8,268 nt of DNA from an uncultured Ruminiclostridium sp. (GCA_910585505.1 CAJUFF010000135.1:1-8268); one strand, 5' to 3'; positions 1 through 7,031 are shown, counted from the stretch's first letter. Translations and numbers: made by a program. Notes: a model not told the origin generated them from the sequence alone.

Positions 1-11
1 TAGCTTCAAGG

Positions 12-40
12 AAAAAAACGCAGTCAAACCGTCGTTTGAC
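12..40 (-). terminator. Rho-independent terminator of the sigma-like gene
   Basis: Read on the minus strand, GTCAAAC-GACG-GTTTGAC (23-40) forms a 7-bp stem with a 4-nt loop. It is followed after a few bases by a run of seven T (plus-strand A at 12-18). It lies about 75 nt past the stop of the sigma-like gene, so that gene probably ends its transcript here. Confidence 0.7.
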
Positions 41-116
41 AAGGCTTTTTGACGCAAAAGATGACCGTTTGGGGGCGAAAAGACGGCATTTCCGATTTTT
101 TAAACAAGGCATAGTA

Positions 117-584
117 TTATATTGTTTGAAACTGCTTTTCAAGCTTAAGAACGGCAGATTTAAGCTTAGCTTCCACCACCTTCTCGGATAAACCCGAAAA
201 CATCGATATTTCCTTGGGGTTGAATCCGAAAATTGCCCATACCGAAGCTGTAAATCTTTCTGCATCGGTAAGCTTCCGCATTACGGATTTTATATATGTG
301 GGATTTGTTTCGTATTCCGGAAGCCTTTTTCTGTACTCTCTGTAATATCTGATAATTTGCTCGCAAAGTTTTTTGAGAAGCAGGCCGTTAAATTCCTCTT
401 CGGACGAGCAGTCACGTATCGCGGAAAAGGCCTCGGCCGACGCAATTTTAACGGCGTTTACAGCCTCATCGCGGTTGGCAAGAGAGTGATAGGCGAGGTA
501 GTAGAGTTTAATATATATTTTGGAATAAATTTCCGCAAATGCCTGAATATCTCCGTTCTGCGCGTTTTTATATGTATCGGACAT
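117..584 (-). CDS. Small ECF-like RNA polymerase sigma factor (degenerate)
   Basis: A protein of 155 aa with the size and two-part layout of an extracytoplasmic-function sigma factor. Residues 5-60 resemble region 2 (NGDIQAFAEIYSKIY, then an acidic/aliphatic helix), but the usual DAEDLVQE-type core-binding motif is replaced by RDEAVNAVKIA. Residues 100-152 resemble region 4, with LTDAERFTASVWAIFGF and a helix-turn-helix-like stretch NPKEISMFSGLSEKVVEAKL. Family knowledge would make it a promoter-recognition subunit; the weak region 2 leaves open a non-sigma, sigma-like regulator. The ATG at 584 is preceded by AGGAGG (598-603) with a rather long gap of 13 nt; no other in-frame start fits better. 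No anti-sigma gene is visible next to it. The gene is followed by its own terminator. Confidence 0.65.
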   Translation of the reverse strand: MSDTYKNAQNGDIQAFAEIYSKIYIKLYYLAYHSLANRDEAVNAVKIASAEAFSAIRDCSSEEEFNGLLLKKLCEQIIRYYREYRKRLPEYETNPTYIKSVMRKLTDAERFTASVWAIFGFNPKEISMFSGLSEKVVEAKLKSAVLKLEKQFQTI

Positions 585-603
585 GGTATGGACAAGTCCT
601 CCT

Positions 604-1068
604 TTTTTTGTGGATTGTATTGTTTACCGACAAAATTTTACGGCTGTACCCTTGACAAAAAAACTCGTCACACTGTTTTTTTAGACTTGTTTACGGATTT
701 TTGGACAACCAATAATATAATAACATAAAAATAAAAAAAATAAAAGAGTTTTGATGAAAAAAATAAAATTTTTCCAATGCAAACAAAAAAAATCACTTTT
801 GTTTGAAACAAGTTAAAACGAAAACCTGTCCACACATGAGCGGTGTGCGGATTATCTGGCGGATTTTGTCTGCAAAGTCTCATAACCCCCTGCCGCTTAA
901 TACCAATCTTTAATCAAATCTACAACTGATTAAAGATTACACCCTAAGCACTAATTTTTGGTCATCCATATTATTCTTGAGCAAAACTTAGTATAAGAGA
1001 CGAAATACATCCGGCAGCGGTTATAAAGCAATTGTTTTTCTTTATATCCCTTTTCACTTTGTTTTCAC
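604..1068. other. AT-rich intergenic region with small inverted repeats
   Basis: A divergent intergenic stretch with no convincing gene. It is very AT-rich at 715-820. It holds a 9-bp inverted repeat (CAAACAAAA 780-788 with TTTTGTTTG 797-805), an imperfect hairpin around TCCACAC ... GTGTGCGGA (about 830-851) and the first copy of a MITE-like repeat (898-967, listed separately). The short open frames here show low-complexity Phe/Lys composition with no ribosome site. Confidence 0.5.
898..967 (+). repeat. MITE-like palindromic repeat, copy 1
   Basis: A ~70-bp sequence starting TAATACCAATCTTTAATCA and also present at 3230-3300. It contains a perfect 12-bp stem, AATCTTTAATCA (905-916) with TGATTAAAGATT (927-938), and a 10-nt loop. 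The conserved tail CCCTAAGCACTAAT carries a third, diverged half-site. The loop differs from that of copy 2 while the stem is conserved, as expected if the palindrome is the selected or mobile part. No coding capacity. It could be a MITE, a REP-like element or an IS end. Confidence 0.75.
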
Positions 1069-1097
1069 TTGACATGAAAAAACTAATATGTTATATT
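1069..1097 (+). promoter_or_regulatory. Sigma-A type promoter of the DUF362 operon
   Basis: TTGACA (1069-1074), a 17-nt spacer and TATATT (1092-1097) match the housekeeping consensus closely. Transcription would start near 1104, giving a leader of about 40 nt before the ATG at 1146. Confidence 0.8.
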
Positions 1098-1145
1098 TTA
1101 TGTAAATAAAGGAAAATCCTCTTCAAAGAAAGGTGGAATACGGTT

Positions 1146-2021
1146 ATGGAATCAAAAAGCAGCAAGGCAACCGTCTATATGACAAAAAACATTACCCCGG
1201 AAGGATTAACGGCGGTTTATAACGCATTGGAAAGAAAATGCTCCGGTAAGACAGCCGTTAAACTGTCCACCGGTGAACCTCCGGCCAGCAACTACCTCCG
1301 TCCCGCTCTTATCAAGGATTTGGTACAGCTTGTTCACGGCACTGTTGTAGAGTGTAACACCGCCTATGAGGGAGAAAGAATAAGAACGGAGGATCACTAT
1401 CGCGTGGCAAAAGAGCACGGATTTACCGAAATAGCGGATTTTCAGATACAGGACGAGGACGGCTCCATGGCGCTTCCCGTAAACTGTGGAATAAGACTTA
1501 AGGAAAACTATGTGGGAACGCACTTTCCCGACTATGATTCCTACCTTATTCTTTCCCACTTCAAGGGGCATGTAATGGCGGGTTTCGGAGGAGCCATAAA
1601 GAATATTTCCATAGGTCTCGGTTCAAGCAAGGGCAAAGCGTGGATTCACAGTGGCGGAACAAGCTTTACAGATTTCTGGAGCGGCGAGCAGGACGCTTTT
1701 CTTGAAGCCATGGCGGAGGCGGGGAAATCCGTAGCCGATTATCTCGGAGACCGAATCGTTTACGTCAACGTTATGAACAGACTTTCTGTAGACTGCGACT
1801 GCGACGGACACCCCGCAGAACCCGATATGAAGGATATAGGCGTTCTGGCTTCCACCGATCCCCTTGCGCTTGATCAAGCGTGCATCGATCTGGTATATTC
1901 CGCTCCCGACGGAAAGTCTCTTATTGAAAGGATAGAATCCAAAAACGGGCTTCATACTCTGGAGCACGCGGCAAAAATAGGGTTGGGAAGCAGGGAATAC
2001 AAACTGATAATGTTAGACTGA
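1146..2021 (+). CDS. DUF362 domain protein
   Basis: A 291-aa protein of the DUF362 family. Visible family signatures are SHFKGHVMAGFGGAIKN (137-153), the cysteine-rich CDCDGHPAEPD (217-227) directly followed by DIGVLASTDPLALD (230-243), and a C-terminal HTLEHAAKIGLGSREYKL. Many relatives carry two extra [4Fe-4S] ferredoxin motifs at the C-terminus. This one ends without them, so it is the short cytoplasmic form; no signal peptide is seen. Cys217, Cys219 and other conserved Cys/His residues could bind metal, but the reaction is not known for the family. The ATG start is supported by AAAGGTGG (1129-1136) nine bases upstream. It is the first gene of a three-gene operon with a transporter S component (35-nt gap) and a kinase, which hints at a role in cofactor or metabolite handling (inference). 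Confidence 0.85.
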   Translation: MESKSSKATVYMTKNITPEGLTAVYNALERKCSGKTAVKLSTGEPPASNYLRPALIKDLVQLVHGTVVECNTAYEGERIRTEDHYRVAKEHGFTEIADFQIQDEDGSMALPVNCGIRLKENYVGTHFPDYDSYLILSHFKGHVMAGFGGAIKNISIGLGSSKGKAWIHSGGTSFTDFWSGEQDAFLEAMAEAGKSVADYLGDRIVYVNVMNRLSVDCDCDGHPAEPDMKDIGVLASTDPLALDQACIDLVYSAPDGKSLIERIESKNGLHTLEHAAKIGLGSREYKLIMLD

Positions 2022-2040
2022 AGCCATCGGATTTTTAAAA

Positions 2041-2048
2041 AAGGAGGG
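2041..2048 (+). promoter_or_regulatory. Strong ribosome binding site deciding a TTG start
   Basis: AAGGAGGG lies eight bases before TTG at 2057. This supports TTG rather than any downstream ATG as the start of the transporter gene, since the first in-frame ATG would remove the first membrane helix. Confidence 0.8.
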
Positions 2049-2056
2049 AAAACCAA

Positions 2057-2614
2057 TTGAAAAAGTCCATAAAAAATCTTACCATTTCCGCGGTATTTTT
2101 AGCCGTGGGATTAGTCCTCCCCTTTTTTACCGGCCAAATCCCCGCCATAGGCAATATGCTGCTGCCCATGCACATACCCGTATTTCTGTGCGGTCTTATC
2201 TGCGGGTGGCAGTACGGGGCGGCAGTAGGATTTATTCTGCCCCTTTTCCGCTCCCTTTTATTCAGTGCGCCGCCCATATATCCCAATGCCTGTACAATGG
2301 CGTTGGAACTTATGACCTACGGACTTATAGCAGGGCTTCTTTACAGCCGTTCAAAATGGCGCTGCGTACTTTCTCTTTACCGTTCGCTGCTTATCGCAAT
2401 GATATGCGGAAGAGTTGTATGGGGTATTGCACAGATGATTTTATTGGGATTTGGCGGCAAGAGCTTTACTTTTCATATGTTTCTGGCGGGCGCGTTTCTT
2501 AACGCCATTCCCGGAATAGTACTTCAGCTTATATTTGTACCCGCGGTAATGATCGCTCTTAACAAAACGGGACTGGTACCGTTTAAGACGGCGGCGAAGG
2601 AGCGGCGGCAGTGA
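2057..2614 (+). CDS. ECF transporter S component (substrate unknown)
   Basis: A 185-aa integral membrane protein with about six hydrophobic helices (roughly residues 8-25, 38-50, 54-70, 78-96, 108-131 and 139-166). This is the size and topology of substrate-binding S components of energy-coupling-factor transporters. Stretches such as MHIPVFLCGLICG, WQYGAAVGFILPLFRSLLF, PPIYPNACTMALELMTYG and LNAIPGIVLQ are typical of this group. The S component alone binds the substrate; it needs the shared EcfA/EcfA'/EcfT module, which is not in this window, so this is probably a group II system with the module elsewhere. The TTG start follows a strong AAGGAGGG. Its stop overlaps the GTG of the following kinase by 4 bp, pointing to translational coupling and to a ligand that is phosphorylated after entry (inference). 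Substrate class, perhaps a nucleoside or vitamin precursor, cannot be read from sequence. Confidence 0.8.
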   Translation: MKKSIKNLTISAVFLAVGLVLPFFTGQIPAIGNMLLPMHIPVFLCGLICGWQYGAAVGFILPLFRSLLFSAPPIYPNACTMALELMTYGLIAGLLYSRSKWRCVLSLYRSLLIAMICGRVVWGIAQMILLGFGGKSFTFHMFLAGAFLNAIPGIVLQLIFVPAVMIALNKTGLVPFKTAAKERRQ

Positions 2615-3201
2615 AAAAAACGGTTTTGGAGGATATAGCGGCGGCTGTGATAAATGCAATTAAAGAGATAAAGAGATTTAAAGTAAAGCCACTGCTTATC
2701 GCTGTGGAGGGAAGATGCGCATCAGGTAAAACTACGCTTGCCTCAGCTTTGCAAAAGGAGCTTGGGTGCTGCGTTTTTCATATGGACGATTTTTTTCTCA
2801 GACCGGAGCAGCGAACAAGGGAACGACTGCTTACGGCGGGGGGAAATATCGATTATGAACGCTTTAAGGAAGAGGTGCTGGAGCCTTTGAACCACGGGGC
2901 GCCAAAGGTGAGCTATCGGGCTTTTGACTGTAAGTGCATGAGCCTTTGTGCGGCTGTTACTGCCGAAATAGGAGATATTTGCGTTTGCGAAGGGTCATAC
3001 AGCTGTCACCCGCAGCTTTGGCAATATTACGATCTGCGTATTTTTCTTTCCGTTGATAAGGAGGAGCAGATTGAGCGGATCGCAAAAAGAAACGGAGTGA
3101 AAAATGCGGACGAGTTTAGAGAAAAATGGATTCCCCTGGAGGAAATGTATTTTTCTGAGTTCGATGTTGAGGGGAGATGCGAAATGAGATTTCGGACTTG
3201 A
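2611..3201 (+). CDS. Uridine kinase-like P-loop kinase
   Basis: A 196-aa cytoplasmic protein of the uridine kinase / phosphoribulokinase-like group of P-loop NTPases. Walker A is GRCASGKT (34-41). HMDDFF (57-62) matches the conserved acidic substrate/Mg site of this family, GNIDYERF (78-85) the substrate-binding segment, VCEGSY (125-130) the Walker-B-like strand, and RIAKRNG (156-162) the lid arginines. The C-terminal block FREKWIPLEEMYFSEFD is typical of clostridial uridine-kinase-like proteins. Expected reaction: ATP-dependent phosphorylation of a nucleoside or similar alcohol. The true substrate is uncertain because the family is broad. The start is GTG inside the stop of the transporter gene (GTGA overlap). 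Coupling to an ECF S component suggests metabolic trapping of the imported compound. A palindromic repeat begins about 29 nt after the stop. Confidence 0.8.
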   Translation: MKKTVLEDIAAAVINAIKEIKRFKVKPLLIAVEGRCASGKTTLASALQKELGCCVFHMDDFFLRPEQRTRERLLTAGGNIDYERFKEEVLEPLNHGAPKVSYRAFDCKCMSLCAAVTAEIGDICVCEGSYSCHPQLWQYYDLRIFLSVDKEEQIERIAKRNGVKNADEFREKWIPLEEMYFSEFDVEGRCEMRFRT

Positions 3202-3229
3202 ATTTTAAAAAAGCGGAAAAAAGTGCGTG

Positions 3230-3300
3230 TAATACCAATCTTTAATCAAGTTGTAGAATTGATTAAAGATTGTACCCTAAGCACTAATCTTTGATTATCC
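3230..3300 (+). repeat. MITE-like palindromic repeat, copy 2
   Basis: A second copy of the repeat at 898-967. It begins TAATACCAATCTTTAATCA and continues through CCCTAAGCACTAATCTTTG to ATTATCC. The stem is 13 bp (3237-3249 with 3259-3271), extended by a C-G pair and, past a bulge, TA/TA. It lies directly between the kinase operon and the truncated transposase, and homology to copy 1 fades where transposase homology begins. The hairpin may serve as the 3' end of the kinase mRNA. Confidence 0.75.
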
Positions 3301-3653
3301 TATACCTTGATGATGCGGAATATGCAAAGGAGGAATTCCGTGAAAAATGGGACAGGAAATATCCCGATATATTGAAATCGTGGGATAAAAATTGGGCGGA
3401 GCTGACAGCGTTTTTTGAATATCCTGCGGAAATCAGAAGGATAATATATACAACAAACGCTGTTGAAAGCTACCATAGAATGGTGAGAAAATTTACCAAG
3501 TCAAAGGCAATTTTTCCTACCGATGATTCTATCCGTAAGGTAATTTATATTAGTGTGACCGAAATATCGAAAAAGTGGACAATGCCTGTAAGGGATTGGG
3601 GCTTGGCTTATGCACAGTTCTCCATATACTTTGAGGATAGATTTGCAGCCTGA
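3301..3653 (+). pseudogene. IS256-family (mutator-type) transposase, C-terminal remnant
   Basis: About 115 residues match the C-terminal third of IS256-type DDE transposases: DDAEYAKEEFREKW, then SWDKNWAELTAFFEYP, IRRIIYTTNAVESYHRMVRK, then KAIFPTDDSIRKVIYISV and a final SIYFEDRF. The Glu of TTNAVE is probably the third catalytic acid. A whole enzyme is about 400 aa; the N-terminal two thirds, with both catalytic Asp residues, are missing. An open frame can be drawn from TTG at 3291, but that codon lies inside the adjoining repeat and has no ribosome site, so the gene is broken. The natural stop is kept at 3651-3653. This is a decayed mobile element marking the border between the moderate-GC operon and the AT-rich ABC/peptide locus. 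Confidence 0.85.
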
Positions 3654-3655
3654 TG

Positions 3656-3674
3656 TTGGGGACTCTGTCCCCAA
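3656..3674. repeat. Short GC-rich inverted repeat, possible IS right end
   Basis: TTGGGG-ACTCTGT-CCCCAA forms a 6-bp stem just 2 nt after the transposase stop. GC-rich inverted sequences at this place are commonly part of the terminal region of IS elements. No matching left end is present because the 5' part of the element is lost. Confidence 0.4.
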
Positions 3675-3713
3675 ACCCCTGAGGTTTACCCGCTTTGGAG
3701 ATACCCGGTGAAA

Positions 3714-3747
3714 GAGAAAACAGCGGCTTTTCTGCCGCTGTTTTCTC
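3714..3747. terminator. Strong hairpin terminator between convergent units
   Basis: GAGAAAACAGCGGC (3714-3727) pairs perfectly over 14 bp with GCCGCTGTTTTCTC (3734-3747) around a 6-nt loop. The GC core with an A/T outer stem supplies a T-rich 3' side on either strand. It lies between the plus-strand transposase remnant and the minus-strand ABC operon and probably ends both. A weaker hairpin (ACGGTT 3844-3849 with AACCGT 3860-3865) lies immediately after the ATPase stop on the minus strand. Confidence 0.75.
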
Positions 3748-3868
3748 CGTAACATCTCATAGTCTGCGTTGGGTTGCTCCTCAGCGTTGCCCTTTTTGAC
3801 TGTGGTTTTAGTATTTGCTTGATTTTAGGGAAAATGCATTTACACGGTTTATTTTTCATAACCGTTTA

Positions 3869-4534
3869 TTATTCAATCAACATGCCATTTTCAATTTTTA
3901 CTATCCTGCTACATTTATTAGCCACGTCCATATCATGAGTAACAACTATTATCGTCATACCGTCACCGTTGAGGTCGTGGAAAAGCTGCATTATTTCACC
4001 TGCGGTTTTGGCGTCCAGTGAACCTGTAGGCTCATCTGCAAGCAAGCAATTTGGTGAATTTACAATTGCTCTGGCTAAACCCACACGCTGTTTTTCACCG
4101 CCGGAAAGCGTATAAGCTGCTTGTTTCGATAAGTGAGATATCCCTACTTTAAACAAGGCTTCTTTCGCTTTGTTTTTCATTTTTCTAAAAGGAGTTTTAC
4201 TGAAATACAAAGGAGCCATTACGTTTTCCATAACTGTTTCATTCTCTATCAGCCGGAAATCCTGCAGCAATATCCCGATGTTTTCATTTCTGCATTTTGA
4301 ACACTGTGTATCATTCATACTTGCAGTATTTTTTTCATCAAGTATAAAATCGCCTGAAGTTGGCTTGTCCAACAGTGAAATTATATGTAAAAGCGTAGAC
4401 TTTCCAACACCTGAACGCCCCATTACAGCCACGAATTCTCCTTCTTCAACTGTCAACGAAATATCATTCAGGACTCTGTTTTCATTTGATTTACCTTCGT
4501 TGTATATTTTTGAAATATTTCTTAGTTTGATCAT
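3869..4534 (-). CDS. ABC transporter ATP-binding protein, MacB/LolD type
   Basis: A complete 221-aa nucleotide-binding domain. It shows Walker A GRSGVGKST (39-47), Q-loop Gln91 (GILLQD), signature LSGGE (143-147), Walker B CLLADEP with catalytic Glu168, D-loop SLD (172-174) and switch His200 (VVTHD). The length and the MIKLRNISKIYN opening are typical of ATPases paired with FtsX/MacB-like permeases, which act as mechanotransmitters or export/self-protection pumps rather than importers. CRNEN at 81-85 follows a CxxC (Cys78, Cys81), seen only as an oddity. The gene begins 12 nt after the stop of the second permease, and a GAGG ribosome site overlaps that stop, so the three ABC genes form one unit. 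It is the last gene of the minus-strand operon. Confidence 0.93.
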   Translation of the reverse strand: MIKLRNISKIYNEGKSNENRVLNDISLTVEEGEFVAVMGRSGVGKSTLLHIISLLDKPTSGDFILDEKNTASMNDTQCSKCRNENIGILLQDFRLIENETVMENVMAPLYFSKTPFRKMKNKAKEALFKVGISHLSKQAAYTLSGGEKQRVGLARAIVNSPNCLLADEPTGSLDAKTAGEIMQLFHDLNGDGMTIIVVTHDMDVANKCSRIVKIENGMLIE

Positions 4535-4546
4535 TATTGTATAACC

Positions 4547-5845
4547 TCAATTCGGTGTTTTCAATACTAATTCTTTTATAGTTTTCTTTTTTTGCAGAAC
4601 ATATTGAAGAATTATGCTTATTATAGCCGTAACCATAAAAGCAGCTAGCACAGGAAGTGCAATTTTTGGAGAGAACGTGAAATAATGCTTGAAATTTCCA
4701 TGTAAAAGCTGATAAACTGTTTTTATAATTACTATTGACATAATACCGGACATTGCAATATAAACTATGGAATAAAAAATACTTATAACAAGAATTTTTC
4801 TTCTGGTACAGCCAAGTAAAAAATATATGGTATACACTTTCATACTGTCTAATAAGGTGATTACAGATATTGACACCACTGTGCTTAATGAAATAACAAA
4901 AAATATTATAACGAATGGATAGATAACATCAATATTTCTTGTGATTTCTCTTTCCTCTGAGGCTATCATTTGTTTGTCGGTGCAAGCGTATGCATCTCCA
5001 AGCATTACAGCATAATCCTCCATAAGCCTGTCCTCGGTATTTTCGTTAAAATACACAAGGTAGTTAGGTCTTATAAAGAACATCTCAACGTCATATTCCG
5101 AAGCAAGGTCGCTGTTCGAGACAATAACAAGGGGTTCGTTAATGCCTGTATCATATATTTCCGATAAAAGCATCGACTTGTATTTATCAGTTTGTCCTTT
5201 GCTTGCACCTAACAAGAATAGCGGTTCAGGCATTATTCCGACAACAGTATAATTAAGCTCATGAATGCTATTACCATCTTGGGAAAATACATAATAATTT
5301 AATTTGTCTCCGACCTTATAATTCTTAGCATTCCAACCTCCAAGAACACATGGCAGCATTTCGTCTGTTTTTTGCAGCATATTTTCCCAGCTGCCGCTAA
5401 TTAACGGATACTGTACAGAATTGAGTGTAAGAGGGTCATAATAATATGTCGTTGCATAGTCCTCATATTTTGTTTTCGCAATCAGCTCCTCGGGAATATC
5501 TTCTCCCAACAAATACAGCCTTTGCATTTCTAATGTCGCATTCTCTCCAAGAAATGTGTACCCGTTTGCTATGAAGGAGGTTCCGAGATAATCTTTACAA
5601 TCCGACATTAATTCATCTGTTTCCTTCCGATATTCAACAGGATCCTCACTATCAAAATCAGAAGACCTTGAACGATAAATCATTCTATTGCCACCGCTTA
5701 CAGAATCAATACAGGCATGGGAAAGCGTATAAGCGTTGTATACTCCAACCAGCGCTACTGTTACTACAGCAATCTGAAATATTATCATAACAAACATAAA
5801 CGGATTTTCAAATATACGTTTTAAAAGGAGAATAAGGGTTTTCAC
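4547..5845 (-). CDS. FtsX-like ABC permease (second subunit)
   Basis: A 432-aa membrane protein with the MacB/FtsX layout: one N-terminal helix (15-38), a large extracytoplasmic domain of about 265 residues (40-305), then three helices (about 308-332, 352-376 and 396-417). The cytoplasmic loop VYTIYFLLGCTRRKI stands where FtsX permeases carry the G-containing coupling helix that contacts the ATPase. The outer domain is rich in acidic and aromatic residues and has no recognised enzymatic motif. The ATG overlaps the stop of the first permease by 4 bp (ATGA), implying fixed stoichiometry. With the first permease it probably forms a heterodimer, unlike the single large membrane protein of lactococcin-972-type loci. 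Substrate unknown; context with a secreted protein suggests efflux, release or self-protection (inference). Confidence 0.85.
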   Translation of the reverse strand: MKTLILLLKRIFENPFMFVMIIFQIAVVTVALVGVYNAYTLSHACIDSVSGGNRMIYRSRSSDFDSEDPVEYRKETDELMSDCKDYLGTSFIANGYTFLGENATLEMQRLYLLGEDIPEELIAKTKYEDYATTYYYDPLTLNSVQYPLISGSWENMLQKTDEMLPCVLGGWNAKNYKVGDKLNYYVFSQDGNSIHELNYTVVGIMPEPLFLLGASKGQTDKYKSMLLSEIYDTGINEPLVIVSNSDLASEYDVEMFFIRPNYLVYFNENTEDRLMEDYAVMLGDAYACTDKQMIASEEREITRNIDVIYPFVIIFFVISLSTVVSISVITLLDSMKVYTIYFLLGCTRRKILVISIFYSIVYIAMSGIMSIVIIKTVYQLLHGNFKHYFTFSPKIALPVLAAFMVTAIISIILQYVLQKKKTIKELVLKTPN

Positions 5846-6927
5846 AACAACAGTTCCTCTTTTATCGGTTTTATTACTGATTTTATTGATGGGATAAGAA
5901 GAAGGGAAAGCGCAATAGCAAATGCCGCAAGGGTAAATAATATACTTGAAAGGTTTAATTGAGTATTCTCAAATACAGAAAGTCCCGAAAAGTTTTTTAC
6001 TATCATCAGAGCCGCTGTTCCCAAAACGAAGGATACTGCAAGGATTGCCATGTAGACAAGATAAATGTGCAGTGCTGCTGCTATAGAACTTTCTCCCACA
6101 ATTCGCAAAATTGAAAAATAATCACTCATTCGTTTTGCAATAAATTTGTAAATAAAGCACAAATTCATAAATGCAATTATTATTACAAATATACTTGTTA
6201 TGATTATTTCACTAAGATAAGAAAAAGTTATATCGCTTATTTTTAAGCCTTGCTCAACAGATACTCCGTTGACCGCGCCGGAAACATATTCCTGAATCGC
6301 TGCTATCTGCCCATCAGCAAGCCCATCAGGAAGCGTTACGCTTATCGTCGATAGAAAAAAATTATCAAAGCCAGTAGTATACGGTATTTCAAAATAATTT
6401 GAAAAGGTTTTTTTAAAACCTATTATCTCAAATTCCGTACCGTCAATATAAACTTTATCTCCGATTTTTAACTCGGTTTTTGTTATTTCTTCACTGAAAT
6501 TATCAACGTGAGTAGTTCCGGCAACAACTACACGATGTTTATTTTCAACGTCTTGAAAAGTTATTCCCCTGCCTTCAGTTACGGAAGAAGCCTGAGCTTC
6601 AAGATTAGCAGCTCCCGATATTGTATTCCCTTCCTCGGAATAAAAGGTAAAAGAGTAACTATCAGGAACAGCAATACCGTTTTTTTCTATAATTGCTTTT
6701 AATTCATCAAAAGAATATTCATTTGATGGTAAATTGAAATTAAATGATATTGTTCTTACCGACATAAGCGATGAAGCAAGGTCGGTTGTAGCGCTTGGTA
6801 CTGTAGAATAAAAAAATATGCATGCAAAGGTCGTCAATGTCTGTATAATGATAAGCCATAGGGCAAAAAATGTGTTTGATTTAAACAAAACATATAGCGT
6901 GTTAAATAATAGTTTGATTTTTCTCAT
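5842..6927 (-). CDS. FtsX-like ABC permease (first subunit)
   Basis: A 361-aa membrane protein with an N-terminal helix (18-40), an extracytoplasmic domain (about 45-235), and three C-terminal helices (239-262, 283-311 and 326-347). YFSILRIVGESSIAAA (270-285) is the classic FtsX/MacB loop (ILRxxGxS) that couples to the ATPase. The protein is only weakly similar by eye to the second permease, in which the outer domain is longer, so the pair is likely a diverged heterodimer. The ATG at 6927 has only a weak purine-rich GAAAG upstream. The gene follows the secreted-protein gene after 141 nt that include a long imperfect hairpin and a palindrome, so its expression may be set separately from the upstream genes. 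Confidence 0.85.
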   Translation of the reverse strand: MRKIKLLFNTLYVLFKSNTFFALWLIIIQTLTTFACIFFYSTVPSATTDLASSLMSVRTISFNFNLPSNEYSFDELKAIIEKNGIAVPDSYSFTFYSEEGNTISGAANLEAQASSVTEGRGITFQDVENKHRVVVAGTTHVDNFSEEITKTELKIGDKVYIDGTEFEIIGFKKTFSNYFEIPYTTGFDNFFLSTISVTLPDGLADGQIAAIQEYVSGAVNGVSVEQGLKISDITFSYLSEIIITSIFVIIIAFMNLCFIYKFIAKRMSDYFSILRIVGESSIAAALHIYLVYMAILAVSFVLGTAALMIVKNFSGLSVFENTQLNLSSILFTLAAFAIALSLLLIPSIKSVIKPIKEELLL

Positions 6928-6957
6928 TGTATTTTTCTTTCAAGTATACTGATTTTT

Positions 6958-6972
6958 GTTAAATTATTTAAC
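6958..6972. promoter_or_regulatory. 15-bp palindrome upstream of the permease genes
   Basis: GTTAAAT-T-ATTTAAC is a perfect 7-bp inverted repeat with a single central base. It is placed about 30 nt before the permease start. The symmetry resembles a dimeric-regulator operator, but in AT-rich DNA it may be chance; no regulator is identified. Confidence 0.3.
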
Positions 6973-6983
6973 CGAAGGTAATA

Positions 6984-7031
6984 CCGTCATAACAGGCAGT
7001 TGTCCTATGGAACATCTGCCCGTAATGACGG
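6984..7031 (-). promoter_or_regulatory. Long imperfect hairpin between secreted-protein and permease genes
   Basis: CCGTCAT (6984-6990) pairs with ATGACGG (7025-7031), and GGCAG (6995-6999) with CTGCC (7016-7020). TGTCC at 7001-7005 pairs with GG-A-ACA across a bulge, giving about 19 pairs with small internal loops and a 3-nt tip. On the minus-strand mRNA it sits 37 nt after the stop of the 157-aa gene. No T-run follows, so a partial terminator, processing site or 3' stabiliser is more likely than a full stop. Confidence 0.6.

Noticed and set aside
652..657. TTGACA on the plus strand as a promoter
   Set aside because: No acceptable -10 hexamer follows at 15-19 nt.
357..728. Plus-strand open frame of 123 codons
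   Set aside because: Antisense shadow of the sigma-like gene running into intergenic DNA; no ribosome site and no family-like pattern.
668..883. Minus-strand open frame of 71 codons
   Set aside because: Low-complexity Phe/Tyr/Lys translation of an AT-rich intergenic stretch with no ribosome site.
3237..3271. Palindrome of repeat copy 2 as a rho-independent terminator of the kinase operon
   Set aside because: The stem is AT-rich and no T-run follows; the same sequence occurs as a repeat elsewhere, so it is better explained as a mobile or dispersed element.
898..3300. CRISPR-like repetition
   Set aside because: Only two copies over 2 kb apart, with coding genes between them; no spacer structure.
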